Source: Cryptomeria japonica
Taxonomy: Eukaryota; Streptophyta; Pinopsida; Cupressales; Cupressaceae
DNA length: 64,000 nucleotides
Direction of reading: 5' to 3'
NCBI RefSeq assembly: GCF_030272615.1
Contig: NC_081408.1
Span: 303,835,450-303,899,449, forward strand
The translations under genes and the position numbers were made by a program. Shown piece by piece: positions 13,035 through 27,071 of this stretch. Position 1 is the first letter of the stretch, and each line of letters opens with the position of its first letter. The notes under the pieces are model-generated. The model searched no databases. It was not told where the DNA came from and saw only the letters and a list, made by a program, of their open reading frames with translations.

Positions 13035-13997
13035 TGTAATGTGGGGAAACAGGGTTCACTAACTTTTATGGGCAAACTAGGAAGCCTAAGACTATTTCCG
13101 CTTTACTTTTTTTGAGAGGGAGAATGATCCACTTGGCACATGATATTCTTAGACACAAGGTGAATTCAGTGATCCCTCATGGGAGTGTTGAAAGGTGACT
13201 CTGTAATTATTGGGGGAAAATGCAAGATGGAGTGAAACGATGACTTTTTGCATGCACAAGAAGATTGAAAAATGAAAGATAGATTCTGGCAGAAGAAAGT
13301 AGATTGAGACTAACCTATAAATGAATTTTAGGCAGAATTGGAGGGATTGGGACGCACAGGCCGACCCACTCCTAGGACTAGGGTGCCCCACACATTTTTC
13401 TCTCGACAATTTTAGCTTCGATGAATTGTAGATTGTAGATTTCCTTTTGTTCACTTTGTTACTTTTTCGTGCATCTTCCATTGGTTCTTGCACACAAAAA
13501 ATGAAGGAAAATGTTGTGTAGAAAAGTGTTTGTGTAAGTCAAACCTTGATTTAGGAGTTAACCTTGAAATTGAATTTAAATATACTTGAAAGGAAAGCAC
13601 ATAGATGTGTAGAAGAGGCTAAATCTAAGAATAAAGATGTCCTATAACTTGATGATGCAAATTCTCTTTGAAGATTATCACAATGTTGATGCAATAGCAC
13701 AAGCCCACAAAAACCTAAAAGCAAATAGTAAAAGACATACTTGCATAAATTTTGTTTAAGCTTGCCATAATGAAGATATGGTGGGATGAAATGCTTGGAA
13801 TGCTTGAATGCAAAATTTAAGTTGAGAGATTGAATTGAGTTGAGTTTCCCCTTAAAATGAGGGAGGATACCTCACTTATCTATCTCTCCCAAACATTTTA
13901 GGGTGTTAAACTCAAAGCTTACCGACATGGGTTTAAAATTTTCACTCAAACAAGTTGGACATTAAGCAGTTTGAATTTGGGTCAAAAATTAGGAAGC
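13035..13997 (-). mobile_element. Element C left (3') LTR, first part
   Basis: It aligns with 29856 onward through shared blocks such as GAGAATGATCCACTT, ACACAAGGTGAATT and GTTGAAAGGTGAC, and breaks off at 13997 in the GAAGC target site of the LARD. Its remainder resumes at 27072. Confidence 0.85.
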
Positions 13998-16900
13998 TGT
14001 AATGCCCCGCCAAGAAACCCCTAAGGGTTTAAGTTAAAAACACTCAAATAGAGTGTAACTTTTTTTTTTTTAAATAACAATTAAGAGCGTTAACGAAAAG
14101 TTACAATATTAAGATAGTTTCAAGTTATCTCAGTTCATATTTAGACACAACATTAAGATACATTGGAGTTATCTGACAACTTAGATATCACAGCGGAAGG
14201 CTAAAACGATCCTAAGGAGTTTCCCAACGTGATTACATAACCTTACACCTAACTCAACTTGCGTCATTAGATTCATTAAACTGGATATCTTAATTACGAG
14301 ATATTGCATAGATCTTGATTATATATGTGTTCAAAGATTTGACATCTTAGAATTTTAGGAAGCGTTCATTTACTTTGGTGGTTAGGAGGCCTTTGATAGG
14401 TTATTTATTCAATGCACTTAAATTCATAATTTCATTTAGAGGCCTCCAAATAGGTTCCAAGCATCTAATAAAATGAAGTTCATTCATTGGGTTTAAGGTA
14501 CCCATCCACACTTGACATCTTATGATTTTATGTTAAAAATGTGCCTGATGAGACTCATTCATTTAGGGTTAAACTGCGACTAATAAAACGAGGATTCCTT
14601 CATTAGATTTTAAAATATACACCCACATTGGATATCTTACTTAAGTATTAAAAAGTATGGTTAATAAGAAAATTTCGCTCCTTAAGGATTAACTACAATT
14701 AATAGAGTGAGGACCCTTCATTTGATTTCGTGCATAGCCAACTGATGAGTTGAAGTTCTTTTATGAAAGGTATAATGTGAGTAACCAAAGAATTCATTTT
14801 AAGTTTTAATAATGCAAATAAATGGACTAATTTCATTAAGGTGGGTATGCATTAGGGTACACGAGAGCACCCTTTAAATTAAAATATCGTTAGCTAGATG
14901 AAATTCTTCATTTCAAGGTTTGAATAATAAGATCATAGTGATGTTCTTCTATTAGGATTAAAATACAATTGTCTTATTGCATATCACTCTTTTTTTTTGT
15001 TAAATGAAGTTAATATGAGAGAGATACTTTTACTAAGATTTTATGTATAAACATCTAATCAATTATTTCCCATCTTAGTTCAATTTTAGCATTCATATGG
15101 AATTCTTTTTTTTTATAAGGGTTATAATATGGATATCTAATTGAGTCCACACAATTATCAAATTAATCTGGTGAGGATTATTGTTAAGATTAATACGTGA
15201 AATAACTTAACAAATTCGTCCAATGTAATGAAACATAATTAACATGGCGTTATTCATTAAGAAGATAAGAGTAAATATCTATATGATGTTTATCCTTTAG
15301 AATCCAGCTTAGGAATTATAACATTAATTCAAACTTGTTACCCATTCACATTCGTTCGACTTACATGCTTTAAACAAGTTAATCCAATGACGTATTCTAG
15401 CTAGATTCTTTCCACTAATACAAAATTTAATTCACATTATTAAAATGCTTTCCAAAATCTTAATTACAATCCTTTATGAACCTAATTACTACATTTGCCA
15501 AGATGAATAATTTTATACACTTAGTTTTAAAGTCGTTAATTTCCATTGTACACTTTACAAGATAACAACCATACATGATAACTTATAGCATGAAATAAAG
15601 GAAACTGAACCAACGCAAAACACAGGTATCATCTCGGAGTTCACCCCTAAAGGGCTACATCTCCGGGTCTGCTCAACTGCAAGACCCCTCTGGCATTTAA
15701 TATAGTTAAGATTACAAATTTACATGTCTTTTACAATCCTGCCTCTTAGGCGATCACAACCATAGTACAAATGACCACTTCAGTTAGTAAATACATCTCT
15801 ACAAGTTTTTCCAACTAAGTTCACATAAATGTAAGCATCTCTTGTCTAGGTATTTTACTTAATCCTTAAATAAACATCACTGACATATTGGTCTAGAACT
15901 ATACACTAGTACCCAAATCAAGGAAAATATACTTTAAAAGGAACCTTTGAAATGAAAAGGAGACACCCCCCAATGATCTATGAATCTTTGCGTATATATA
16001 AACGAGTATACAGGAACCCCAATCTATAACTAACCAATTTAGAAATAACCCCCACATTTAACCATAATTTATAGTTAATAATTATTAATGCCATTTGCAT
16101 AAATCAAAGTGCAGCCAAAACTTGTATTACTATATGGGTTTTCTAAATATCAAAATTCTAATTTCCAAATATTATTTAATACTCAACTTAATTACATTAA
16201 ATAAACAAAGAAGCAACAGAGTAATTTTAAGTAATTAATAACCCCATTTAAAATTCATTATTTTATTATTTTTCTTCATTTGCTACCATAACAATAATTT
16301 ATTTTATTGTTTTTTTACCTTTTTTTTTTTTATTTGATTATAAAACAATAAATAAAGATTAAATTAAAAAAAATGTTGAAATGGGGTTACCCACGTGGAC
16401 CCCCACGTGGGCCCCCTTGGTAGCCACGCTACCATTGGTAGCACTGCTACCAAATGGTAGCAGGCCGCTACCCTTGGTAGCGCTGCTACTATTTGGTAGC
16501 AGTTCTACCAGTGGTAGCGCTGCTACCAACTGGTAGCAGTAGCTACCGTGGTAGCCGTGCTTCCTCCCAGCGATTGGGGGGGGCATAAAAATATATATTT
16601 TTTTATTATTATTTTTCTTTTAAATTAAATTTTTCTTTTTTTAAAATAACCAAAAAAAAGACAGACAGCAAGCAAGTTTTCTGGGCTGCAACATTTTCCT
16701 GGGTTTTTACAGGTAAAAAAAAAAAAAATACAATCCCTCCAAAACCCAACATAATTTTTTTTTTTTTTACAGATAAGAAACCAATCCCTCTAAAATTCCA
16801 AATGTTTATTCTCTCTTCTCTTGTTTCTTCTTTAAAATCAAATCAATTAATCTTACAATGAGAAATAATAGAAGATATCAACATATAGAGATCTATATAT

Positions 16901-18586
16901 TTTGTTTCCAGAATGTTCAAAGCAAAGAAATGGACAATATTCACAACTAGAACATAAACTCAAATACCCAAATGGATTTCATCTCCTTATCTACTTCTTT
17001 TTTTTTACAATCTTGCCCCAAAATGACAAGGTTCTCAAAAACTCAAGTTGAATCTAAGAGTAATCATGGATATACAGAAAAAAAAAACAGCATACCATGA
17101 AGAACCAAATCCCTTTTTTTTTGCATCTATATTTCTTATTTTATTTAGCAAAGATCAAAGGGAAGAGTAGAATCCTACCTCCAAATGCATTCCGGGAAGA
17201 GTTTTGATGATGAGCCCCCAAATTTGCTGCTCTAAAACTCCATCCTTTGTCCATGATCCCCAATCTCTCTTCCAAAAACCATGTTTTCCAAAAAAAAATG
17301 ACCAAAAGCCAAGAATCCCCAAAATGTTTACAAAACTAGGTTAAAAGGAGAAACCCTAATTTTGCCCTAATTTTCAATTTCGAAATTAGGCATTTATTTT
17401 TTTTTAAAATAAATGAAAATCAAAATGGAACCCACTATTCAATCCTTCTTATTCATTTTTTTTTCTTTTAAAATTAAAATGCTTCCATTTCTTATTTAAC
17501 TCTAATTTTTTTAATTTTTTTTTTAATCTCCCAATATCAATTTAGGCCTACTTTTATATTTTGAACTGTTAACAGGGATGATGTATTTAAATTAATTTAA
17601 ATCTCAAAAATCAATCATTTACACTATATCAACTTTATAAGTAAAAAGGAAATAATTTCTGTTAAATAATAATAATTTACCCTTTTTCTCCCAACATGCG
17701 AAAATGAGTAATTTATTTCTATTTCTAAATTGACTTTTAAATTTTTCCTTTCCAAAACGCATAACTCATTAAATTCATTATTTTCGAATTTAACTATTAA
17801 ATTGGCCTGCTATAATGTAATTAATCGACCTTTTTAAATAAATGACTAATCTAATGCAAGAGTCTTATTTATTCTAATTTTCTCAACTACGAATGCGTAA
17901 ATGTTACAAATGCGTAAATGAGAACACTAACCCCAGTTAAATACCTTAAGCTTGCTACAATAATAATTTAAAGCAATCTCTTAAATTAATGATTAATCAT
18001 ATAAAGGAAGCTACCCATTTAAATTTCTAAATTACTAATGTGCACGTCTACTCATAAGTTTGAATTTAATACTCAGGATAACAAACTCCACTTACCTCGT
18101 GCAAGACACGCAAATCAAGGAAGTCCTCCAAATCTCTCGACATGCATCCCAATGAAAAGCAAGCTCCACGAATCCACGCACGATGCTCACCTAACCATGG
18201 CTAAGGCAAGACGAGAGTTATATGACCACCAAATCCGAATTCTAAAGATGAAGGAGGCATACTCAACCTTGCAAATCCCAAAGGAGATGAACCTTGCCCT
18301 AAGCGGTGTTGTACCTGCAATCTCCTGCACCCATGAATTCATATAAGCATGCATATACATATACATATTCAATGAAGGCGTTAGCTCAAGATTTATCACA
18401 AGGGTTAAGAATAATTACATTTACACGAGAATCGAAGCAAAAGCACAATAATAAGTATGCACAGATATTTATATTATCTAAACTACACATTGCACCACGG
18501 TTAACCTACCATTCAGGATTGCCACATAGGAAGTCAATCAAGGTCAAATGAGTTTTTACAAGTCCGACTAGGGTATGGGCATTACA
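13998..18586 (-). mobile_element. LARD 3' LTR (left)
   Basis: Bounded by TGTAATGCCC and GGGCATTACA. It is AT-rich apart from a GC-rich palindromic island at about 16390-16570. Open frames inside, including those at 16359-16586 and 18038-18346, show no domain and are not called as genes. Confidence 0.93.
16390..16570. repeat. GGTAGC/GCTACC palindromic island (left LARD LTR)
   Basis: Two CACGTG boxes (16393-16411) are followed by eight GGTAGC and five GCTACC hexamers in alternating orientation over about 150 bp, which can fold into several hairpins. It is the only GC-rich part of the LTR. The right LTR carries an expanded version. Confidence 0.9.
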
Positions 18587-21500
18587 TTCTCCCCCCCTAG
18601 GCTCCGACTTACTCCTAGAAGTCGCAAAGCTAAACGGAAGTCCTGTAACACTTATTAGTCCTTAAACTCAATTAACAATTATCAATTTGCACAAACAACT
18701 ATTTTGCCATCATCTTAGAACATTATTCATAAATCCTCTACAAGTGTCATCTTCCATTAACAAAAATGCACCTAACATCATTCACATCTTAGAACGTTCT
18801 AGAATTTACACACAATTATAGTAAAGATACGAGACTTTTCCCTTCTTATTACACCAAATTAAAGCAATTAAAATACATATAGACACAGTTATCATACTCA
18901 TTTATCAAACATGACAAGAAAACATGCTCTCAAGGTCAATTTCTTTCACCAATTCCTCTCTTTCACAAAATTTCATTGCATAGAACTAGCTTCAAATATC
19001 AATTTCTACAACCAAGTTAACTTTTCAACAAATAAGAACAACGTAAGAACTCAATTGTTTACACTTTTCAGACATACAAGAACCTTTCCAATGACTATGC
19101 CCCATAACATAGTGACAAGTTAATACCATTTAATCCATGATTACACATAATATCCATCCACAAGACTGGTTTGCACAACACAATAGGCCACATGTGGGCA
19201 TGTCTGATGCTCGGTCAAAGGTAACATATAAAATCAACATCTCTATGCCTGCTCTCAGAATAAATACATGATCAACAATTATCCAACATCTCACTCAAGG
19301 GCTTGATGGTGCTAGGGTACACCATAGCGGTGCTACCTTCCATACAAGTCCCTCGTGAATATCCCTTGTTGTGTAAGGTGTTTAGCCTCCAAGAGATAGT
19401 CACCACTCATAGGTAGGTAGTGGATCCTAGCTGTTTCACAGCCTCACATACCTCCATCCTCAAGGTTCCCTGCGTCTACTTCCTCGTATACACTCATCCA
19501 AGCTCGTCTCCTATGTTCTTGGAGAGGAATTCACATTGCAACACAAGACCAGCATACAAAAACAACAAGGATAAACTGGTTTAGCCACCAAAGTACAAAA
19601 GATTAAAGATAATAATTGTCAATTCCAACAATAAAACAAGAAAATAATTTCCGGATTTGCAACATCAAATCAAATAAGATCAAGATTGCAAGATCGTGGC
19701 TAAACTGTCAAGGTCAAAGTAAAATAAATTGCTGGCCCACAAGGAAATAAATAAATAATTAAAAGAAAATCACAATTGCACATTACATCACTACGTGACT
19801 AATAGCTAGCCACCAATGAGGAAGGAAGGAACAATCATCTAGCTATCCTAGTAGCTCATCATGTGGTGTGGCCAAGTCACACATCCACATGGCATGGCAG
19901 TGTGCACCTCGACATCACCCCGCATCACGTCATCACGTGGCATGGCTCTACCCTATACCTAGCGGTAGGCCGCATGGAAATGTCTACTACATCCCGCATC
20001 GTGTCTCAGCACGGCATGGCAATACTCCAAGCGGACAAGGCATGCAATGGACGTATCCCGCATGGTAGTGTACCTCGCGGATAAGGCACGCACCGGTCAC
20101 ACTCTGCATAGCGATGTTCCTCTCAAGATACTCGCCGTAAGCCAGAGGTATACATGGCTAAAGTCTACCCATAAGTCTACCAACACTAGTTAGTTGGCAA
20201 CTTATGTAAGAACAATAACACGCCTCTCATGGAGACAAGGCAACAGATGCTCCAATAGAATTCCATCAATAGGCTCAAAAACTGTCATCTATATGCTCAA
20301 AATAAAGGATAGGAATAAGGCTGGCACACATGAACCTCGTAAATCGGTTCATCACAAGGGGAAGTATTGAGTACACCTATGTTATAGCTTCATTACAAAA
20401 CTATATTTTTCCTCAAAATAGGGAAGCTAAAGTCGCTTCGCGTCGACATTACTCGTACGTTGTTCATACTATTCAAGGAATGGTGACTTCTACTACTACC
20501 CCTTCACATACTGACTTATCAACAACCCGTGGGTTGGCACTCAGTAAGGCAACAAACAAGCAACATCACATAGAGAGGTATGGTTTCCCATACTCATAAG
20601 CAAACATATCCCCCATGGTTGATTACTTCACCATCCCATGGGCACACAAAACAAGTATGGGTTTTCTCACAACACACATAGAGTAGCACCATTACTGGTT
20701 TAGTCACATTTACGGGGAGTACTTTACATTATGCTAACATATACTTAAGGGAAGTTTTAATTATGCTTTACACATGAATCACCAAACAAGGTTTACTCTA
20801 GATCCACATTCTGAAATTTTCAACAATTCAAATTTACACAAAGAAATAACATCATTCTGATATCTTTCTCAATATTCCCTAAGCATTTTCATTCACATTA
20901 CTAACTATGTAATCTCCCTTTCCAAGATGAAAAATGTTCCCCTTTCAATTAGACGCCCAAAGCAACATAAAATTTCATATGCGTTATAACAAAATTTTCT
21001 TCTTAAATCACTGCATTCTAAATAGTGTTTCAAAAAAAAAAAACAATTCCTACATTTTAGACAAGAGGAGGAAGAGAGTAGGAAAATCAACTATTTCCTA
21101 CGAATACACAAGAATTTCAAGATCACACCATATGCTCGGACATAAGTCTATCATTTGAGTTGCACGGTTTTCATTTTGCTATCTTTTAGGAAGGTGCCAA
21201 AACATCCTAACATGACATTTCTAATCATTATTGTTGCACTATAATGTTCTCGTTTTTTTTTTTTTTGATCAAGAATTCAAAACAATCAATTTTCTTTGTA
21301 ATACAAGCCTTCATGAGAACAATCACCATTCATGATACGATACAATACAATAATACATCAAATCTAACATTGCAACTTCATAATACAACAAGGAGGTAAA
21401 TGAAGAGCTATCTACTAGATATTACACATTTAATGCATACAAATTCAACAAGTCTTTCATCTACTCTTTCTCAAACACCATAAGGCAATTATCTATATCC

Positions 21501-22385
21501 AAGCAAGTTAAAAGTGCGTCACTTAATAGGTCCTAAATCACACTAGTTGAATAAGCACATAAAACAATCTTTTGAGGAGCACATTACTTCACTCTTGAAG
21601 CTACTACAACATGCCCTCTTTTGGTATTCCTTTCACATCAAGCAATTTTCACAAGGTCACTATGTGCATTTTATTGCACCTTACTTAAAATGAAATTTAA
21701 TTATAATACTCCTACCAAACACATGGAGACCCTTTAATGAAAACATACCATTTTCTATCATTAACCAAAATTTAACTCCCCAAACCAATCCCCCTTCACA
21801 ATCTAAAACACAAAAATGTTATAAGGTTCACACAAGGCTCAAGATATATCATCCTTTCTCTTGCAATTAGAAAACTTAAATAAGAGGTAACTACACATAT
21901 CAATTCCTTTTAATTTACCAGAGAGAGAAGAAGAAGAGTCAAAATCACTCAATGTACTACGTAATAAGCATTAACATTTGCCATACTAGTCTTTCAAGTG
22001 GACAACCACTAAAATCGACCAATACCATAAACAAGTACATACTCTACTTCTAGATTCAAGATATTAACAACTCACCCAGATGGATTAGTCAAAAGAGTAA
22101 AATAAATCAAAATGAAGGTACATACGACTCCCTTTTAAAGTAGGAGAAATCGTAGACCAAGACCTCAATAAGCAGACAAAACACCCATAATCATTCCCAA
22201 AACACCCACATCAAGAAGGTGAAGCAAGCTGTGAACGCACACATTACACACAAGTAGGGTTTGTTAAATCACACCCTCACATCAAGGTGGGCAAGCACAC
22301 AACATAAGGTAGACACACACACACCAACTTAGGGCACAAGCGAAACCAGAGATCCCAGTGTTGCAACATGGGCTCTGATACCAAG
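18587..22385 (-). other. LARD interior, non-coding
   Basis: It runs from the polypurine tract complement at 18587-18602 to the primer site at 22370-22383. No retrotransposon domain is recognisable in any frame. At about 19860-20110 there is a CpG-rich patch with repeated GCATGGCA, CCCGCAT and CACGTGG-like words, the only compositional anomaly. The remainder is AT-rich. Confidence 0.8.
22370..22383 (-). promoter_or_regulatory. Primer-binding site (initiator Met-tRNA) of the LARD
   Basis: The complement reads TGGTATCAGAGCCC two bases from the 5' LTR end, matching the classical plant Met-tRNA primer site. Confidence 0.92.
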
Positions 22386-25300
22386 TGTAATGCCCCGCCA
22401 GGAAACCCCTAAGGGTTTAAGTTAAAAACACTCAAATAGAGTGTAACTTTTTTTTTTTTAAATAACAATTAAGAGCATTAACGAAAAGTTACAATATTAA
22501 GATAGTTTGAAGTTATCTCAGTTCATAATTAGACACAACATTAAGATACATTGGAGTTATCCGACAACTTAGATATCACAGCGGAAGGCTAAAACGATCC
22601 TAAGGAGTTTCCCAATGCGATTACATAACCTTACACCTAACTCAACTTGCGTCATTAGATTCATTAAACTGGATATCTTAATTACGAGATATTGCATAGA
22701 TCTTGATTATATATGTGTTCAAAGATTTGACATCTTAGAATTTTAGGAAGCGTTCATTTACTTTGGTGGTTAGGAGGCCTTTGATAGGTTATTTATTCAA
22801 TGCACTTAAATTCATAATTTCATTTAGAGGCCTCCAAATAGGTTCCAAGCGTCTAATAAAATGAAGTTCATTCATTGGGTTTAAGGTACCCATCCACACT
22901 TGACATCTTATGATTTTATGTTAAAAATGTGCCTAATCAGACTCATTCATTTAGGGTTAAACTGCGACTAATAAAACGAGGATTCCTTCATTAGATTTTA
23001 AAATATACACCCACATTGGATATCTTACTTAAGTATTAAAAAGTATGGTTAATAAGAAAATTTCGCTCCTTAAGGATTAACTACAATTAATAGAGTGAGG
23101 TCCCTTCATTTGATTTCGTGCATAGCCAACTGATGAGTTGAAGTTCTTTTATGAAAGGTATAATGTGAGTAGCCAAAGAATTCATTTGAAGTTTTGATAA
23201 TGCAGATAAATGGACTAATTTCATTAAGGTGGGTATGCATTAGGGTACATGAGAGCACCCTTTAAATTAAAATATCGTTAGCTAGATGAAATTCTTCATT
23301 TCAAGGTTTGAATAATAAGATCATAGTGATGTTCTTCTATTAGGATTAAAATACAATTGTCTTACTGCATATCACTCTTTTTTTTTGTTAAATGAAGTTA
23401 ATATGAGAGAGATACTTTTACTAAGATTTTATGTATAAACATCTAATCAATTATTTCCCATCTTAGTTCAATTTTAGCATTCATATGGAATTCTTTTTTT
23501 TATAAGGGTTATAATATGGATATCTAATTGAGTCCACACAATTATCAAATTAATCTGGTGAGGATTATTGTTAAGATTAATACGTGAAATAACTTAACAA
23601 ATTCGTCCAATGTAATGAAACATAATTAACATGGCATTATTCATTAAGAAGATAAGAGTAAATATCTATATGATGTTTATCCTTTAGAATCCAGCTTAGG
23701 AATTATAACATTAATTCAAACTTGTTACCCATTCACATTCGTTCGACTTACATGCTTTAAACAAGTTAATCCAATGACGTATTCTAGCAAGATTCTTTCC
23801 ACTAATACAAAATTTAATTCACATTATTAAAATGCTTTCCAAAATCTTAATTACAATCCTTTATGAACCTAATTACTACATTTGCCAAGATGAATAATTT
23901 TATGCACTTAGTTTTAAAGTCGTTAATTTCCATTGTACACTTTACAAGATAACAACCATACATGATAACTTATAGCATGAAATAAAGGAAACTGAAACAA
24001 CGCAAAACACAGGTATGATCTCAGAGTTCACCCCTAAAGGACTACATCTCCGGGTCTGCTCAACTGCAAGACCCCTCTGGCATTTAATATAGTTAAGATT
24101 ACAAATTTACATGTCTTTTACAATCCTGCCTCTTAGGCGATCACAACCATACTACAAATGACCACTTCAGTTAGTAAATACATCTCTACAAGTTTTTCCA
24201 ACTAAGTTCACATAAATGTAAGCATCTCTCATCTGGGTATTTTACTTAATCCTTAAATAAACATCACTGACATATTGGTCTAGAACTATACACTAGTACC
24301 CAAATCAAGGAAAATATACTTTAAAAGGAACCTTTGAAATGAAAAGGAGACACCCCCCAATGATCTATGAATCTTTGCGTATATATAAACGAGTATACAG
24401 GAACCCCAATCTATAACTAACCAATTTAGAAATAACCCCCACATTTAACCATAATTTATAGTTAATAATTATTAATGCCATTTGCATAAATCAGAGTGCA
24501 GCCAAAACTTGTATTACTATATGGGTTTTCTAAATATCAAAATTCTAATTTCCAAATATTATTTAATACTCAACTTAATTACATTAAATAAACAAAGAAG
24601 CAACAGAGTAATTTTAAGTAATTAATAACCCCATTTAAAATTCATTATTTTATTATTTTTCTTCATTTGCTACCATAACATTAATTTATTTTATTGTTTT
24701 TTTGCCTTTTTTTTTTTATTTGATTATAAAACAACAAATAAAGATTAAATTAAAAAAAATGTTGAAATGGGGTTACCCACGTGGACCCCCACGTGGGCCC
24801 CCTTGGTAGCCACGCTACCATTGGTAGCACTGCTACCAAATGGTAGCAAGCCGCTACCCTTGGTAGCGCTGCTACTATTTGGTAGCAGTTCTACCAGTGG
24901 TAGCGCTGCTACCAACTGGTAGAACTGCTACCAAATGGTAGCAAGCCGCTACCCTTGGTAGCGCTGCTACTATTTGGTAGCAGTTCTACCAGTGGTAGCG
25001 CTGCTACCAACTGGTAGCAGTAGCTACCGTGGTAGCCGTGCTTCCTCCCAGCGATGGGGGGGGGCATAAAAATATTTTTTTTTTAATTATTTTTTTTCTT
25101 TTAAATTAAATTTTTCTTTTTTTAAAATAACCAAAAAAAAGACAGACAGCAAGCAAGTTTTCTGGGCTGCAACATTTTCCTGGGTTTTAACAGGTAAAAA
25201 AAAAAAAAATACAATCCCTCCAAAACCCAACATAATTTTTTTTTTTTTTACAGATAAGAAACCAATCCCTCTAAAATTCCAAATGTTTATTCTCTCTTCT

Positions 25301-27066
25301 CTTGTTTCTTCTTTAAAATCAAATCAATGATTCTTACAATGAGAAATAATAGAAGATATCAACATATAGAGATCTATATATTTTGTTTCCAGAATGTTCA
25401 AAGCAAAGAAATGGACAATATTCACAACTGAACATAAACTCAAATACCCAAATGGATTTCATCTCCTTATCTACTTCTTTTTTTTTACAATCTTGCCCCA
25501 AAATGACAAGGTTCTCAAAAACTCAAGTTGAATCTAAGAGTAATCATGGATATACAGAAAAAAAAAATAGCATACCATGAAGAACCAAATCCCTTTTTTT
25601 TTGCATCTATATTTCTTATTTTATTTAGCAAAGATCAAAGGGAAGAGTAGAATCCTACCTCCAAATGCATTCCGGGAAGAGTTTTGATGATGAGCCCCCA
25701 AATTTGCTGCTCTAAAACTCCATCCTTTGTCCATGATCCCCAATCTCTCTTCCAAAAACCATGTTTTCCAAAAAAAAATGACCAAAAGCCAAGAATCCCC
25801 AAAATGTTTACAAAACTAGGTTAAAAGGAGAAACCTTAATTTTGCCCTAATTTTCAATTTCAAAATTAGGCATTTATTTTTTTTTTAAATAAATGAAAAT
25901 CAAAATGGAACCCACTATTCAATCCTTCTTATTCATTTTTTTTTCTTTTAAAATTAAAAAGCTTCCATTTCTTATTTAACTCTAATTTTTTTATTTTTTT
26001 TTTAAATCTCCCAATATCAATTTAGGCCTACTTTTATATTTTGAACTATTAACAGGGATGATGTATTTAAATTAATTTAAATCTCAAAAATCAATCATTT
26101 ACACTATATCAACTTTATAAGTAAAAAGGAAATAATTTCTGTTAAATAATAATAATTTACCCTTTTTCTCCCAACATGCGAAAATGAGTAATTTATTTCT
26201 ATTTCTAAATTGACTTTTAAATTTTTCCTTTCCAAAACGCATAACTCATTAAATTCATTATTTTCGAGTTTAACTATTAAATTGGCCCGCTATAATGTAA
26301 TTAAGCGACCTTTTTAAATAAATGACTAATCTAATGCAAGAGTCTTATTTATTCTAATTTTCTCAACTACGAATGCGTAAATGTTACAAATGCGTAAATG
26401 AGAACACTAACCCCAGTTAAATACCTTAAGCTTGCTACAATAATAATTTAAAGCAATCTCTTAAATTAATGATTAATCATATAAAGGAAGCTACCCATTT
26501 AAATTTCTAAATTACTAATGTGCACGTCTACTCATAAGTTTGAATTTAATACTCAGGATAACAAACTCCACTTACCTCGCGCAAGACATGCAAATCGAGG
26601 AAGTCCTCCAAATCTCTCGACACGCATCCCAACAAAAAGCAAGCTCCACGAATCCACACACGATGCTCACCTAACCATGGCTAAGGCAAGACGAGAGTTA
26701 TATGACCACCAAATCCGAATTCTAAAGATGAAGGAGGCATACTCAACCTTGCAAATCCCAAAGGAGATGAACCTTGCCCTAAGCGGTGTTGTACCTGCAA
26801 TCTCCTGCACCCATGAATTCATACAAGCATGCATATACATATACATATTCAATGAAGGTGTTAGCTCAAGATTTATCACAAGGGTTAAGAATAATTACAT
26901 TTACACAAGAATCGAAGCAAAAGCACAATAATAAGTATGCACAGATATTTATATTATCTAAACTACACATTGCACCACGGTTAACCTACCATTCAAGATT
27001 GCCACATAGGAAGTCAATCAAGGTCAAACGAGTTTTTACAAGTCCGACTAGGGTATGGGCATTATA
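22386..27066 (-). mobile_element. LARD 5' LTR (right)
   Basis: Partner of the left LTR, with the same head and the final ATTACA changed to ATTATA. It is 92 bp longer, which is almost entirely one extra 95-bp unit in the GGTAGC island. The frame at 26518-26931 corresponds to 18038-18346 in the partner, where CAA has become TAA; no domain is visible. Confidence 0.93.
24778..25048. repeat. Expanded GGTAGC island with 95-bp tandem duplication (right LARD LTR)
   Basis: Relative to 16390-16570, a 95-bp block running from ACCAAATGGTAGCAAGCCGC to ACTGGTAG, joined by AACTGCT, is present twice. The rest matches the left copy almost base for base. Confidence 0.9.
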
Positions 27067-27071
27067 GAAGC

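Larger units (their letters stand above)
13998..27066 (-). mobile_element. LARD-like LTR retrotransposon with 4.6-kb LTRs (13.07 kb)
   Basis: LTRs at 13998-18586 (4589 bp) and 22386-27066 (4681 bp) are about 98% alike by eye and have 10-bp inverted ends TGTAATGCCC/GGGCATTACA (the last copy ends ATTATA). A 5-bp target duplication GAAGC flanks the element at 13993-13997 and 27067-27071. The complement of 22370-22383 is TGGTATCAGAGCCC, the initiator-Met-tRNA primer site, next to the right LTR. The complement of 18587-18602 is CCTAGGGGGGGAGAA, a polypurine tract beside the left LTR. Both place the element on the minus strand. The 3.8-kb interior has no gag, protease, integrase or polymerase, so proteins must come from another element. 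The LTR and interior sizes are close to those reported for barley LARDs. It is inserted in the LTR of element C. Confidence 0.93.

Noticed and set aside
16359-16586. 75-codon minus-strand frame in the LARD LTR
   Set aside because: Translation of the GGTAGC island and A-runs; low complexity and disrupted by the duplication in the other LTR.
18038-18346. Frame shared by both LARD LTRs (also 26518-26931)
   Set aside because: Lies in an LTR, differs in length between copies through a CAA/TAA change, no domain; similarity is explained by the LTRs being duplicates.
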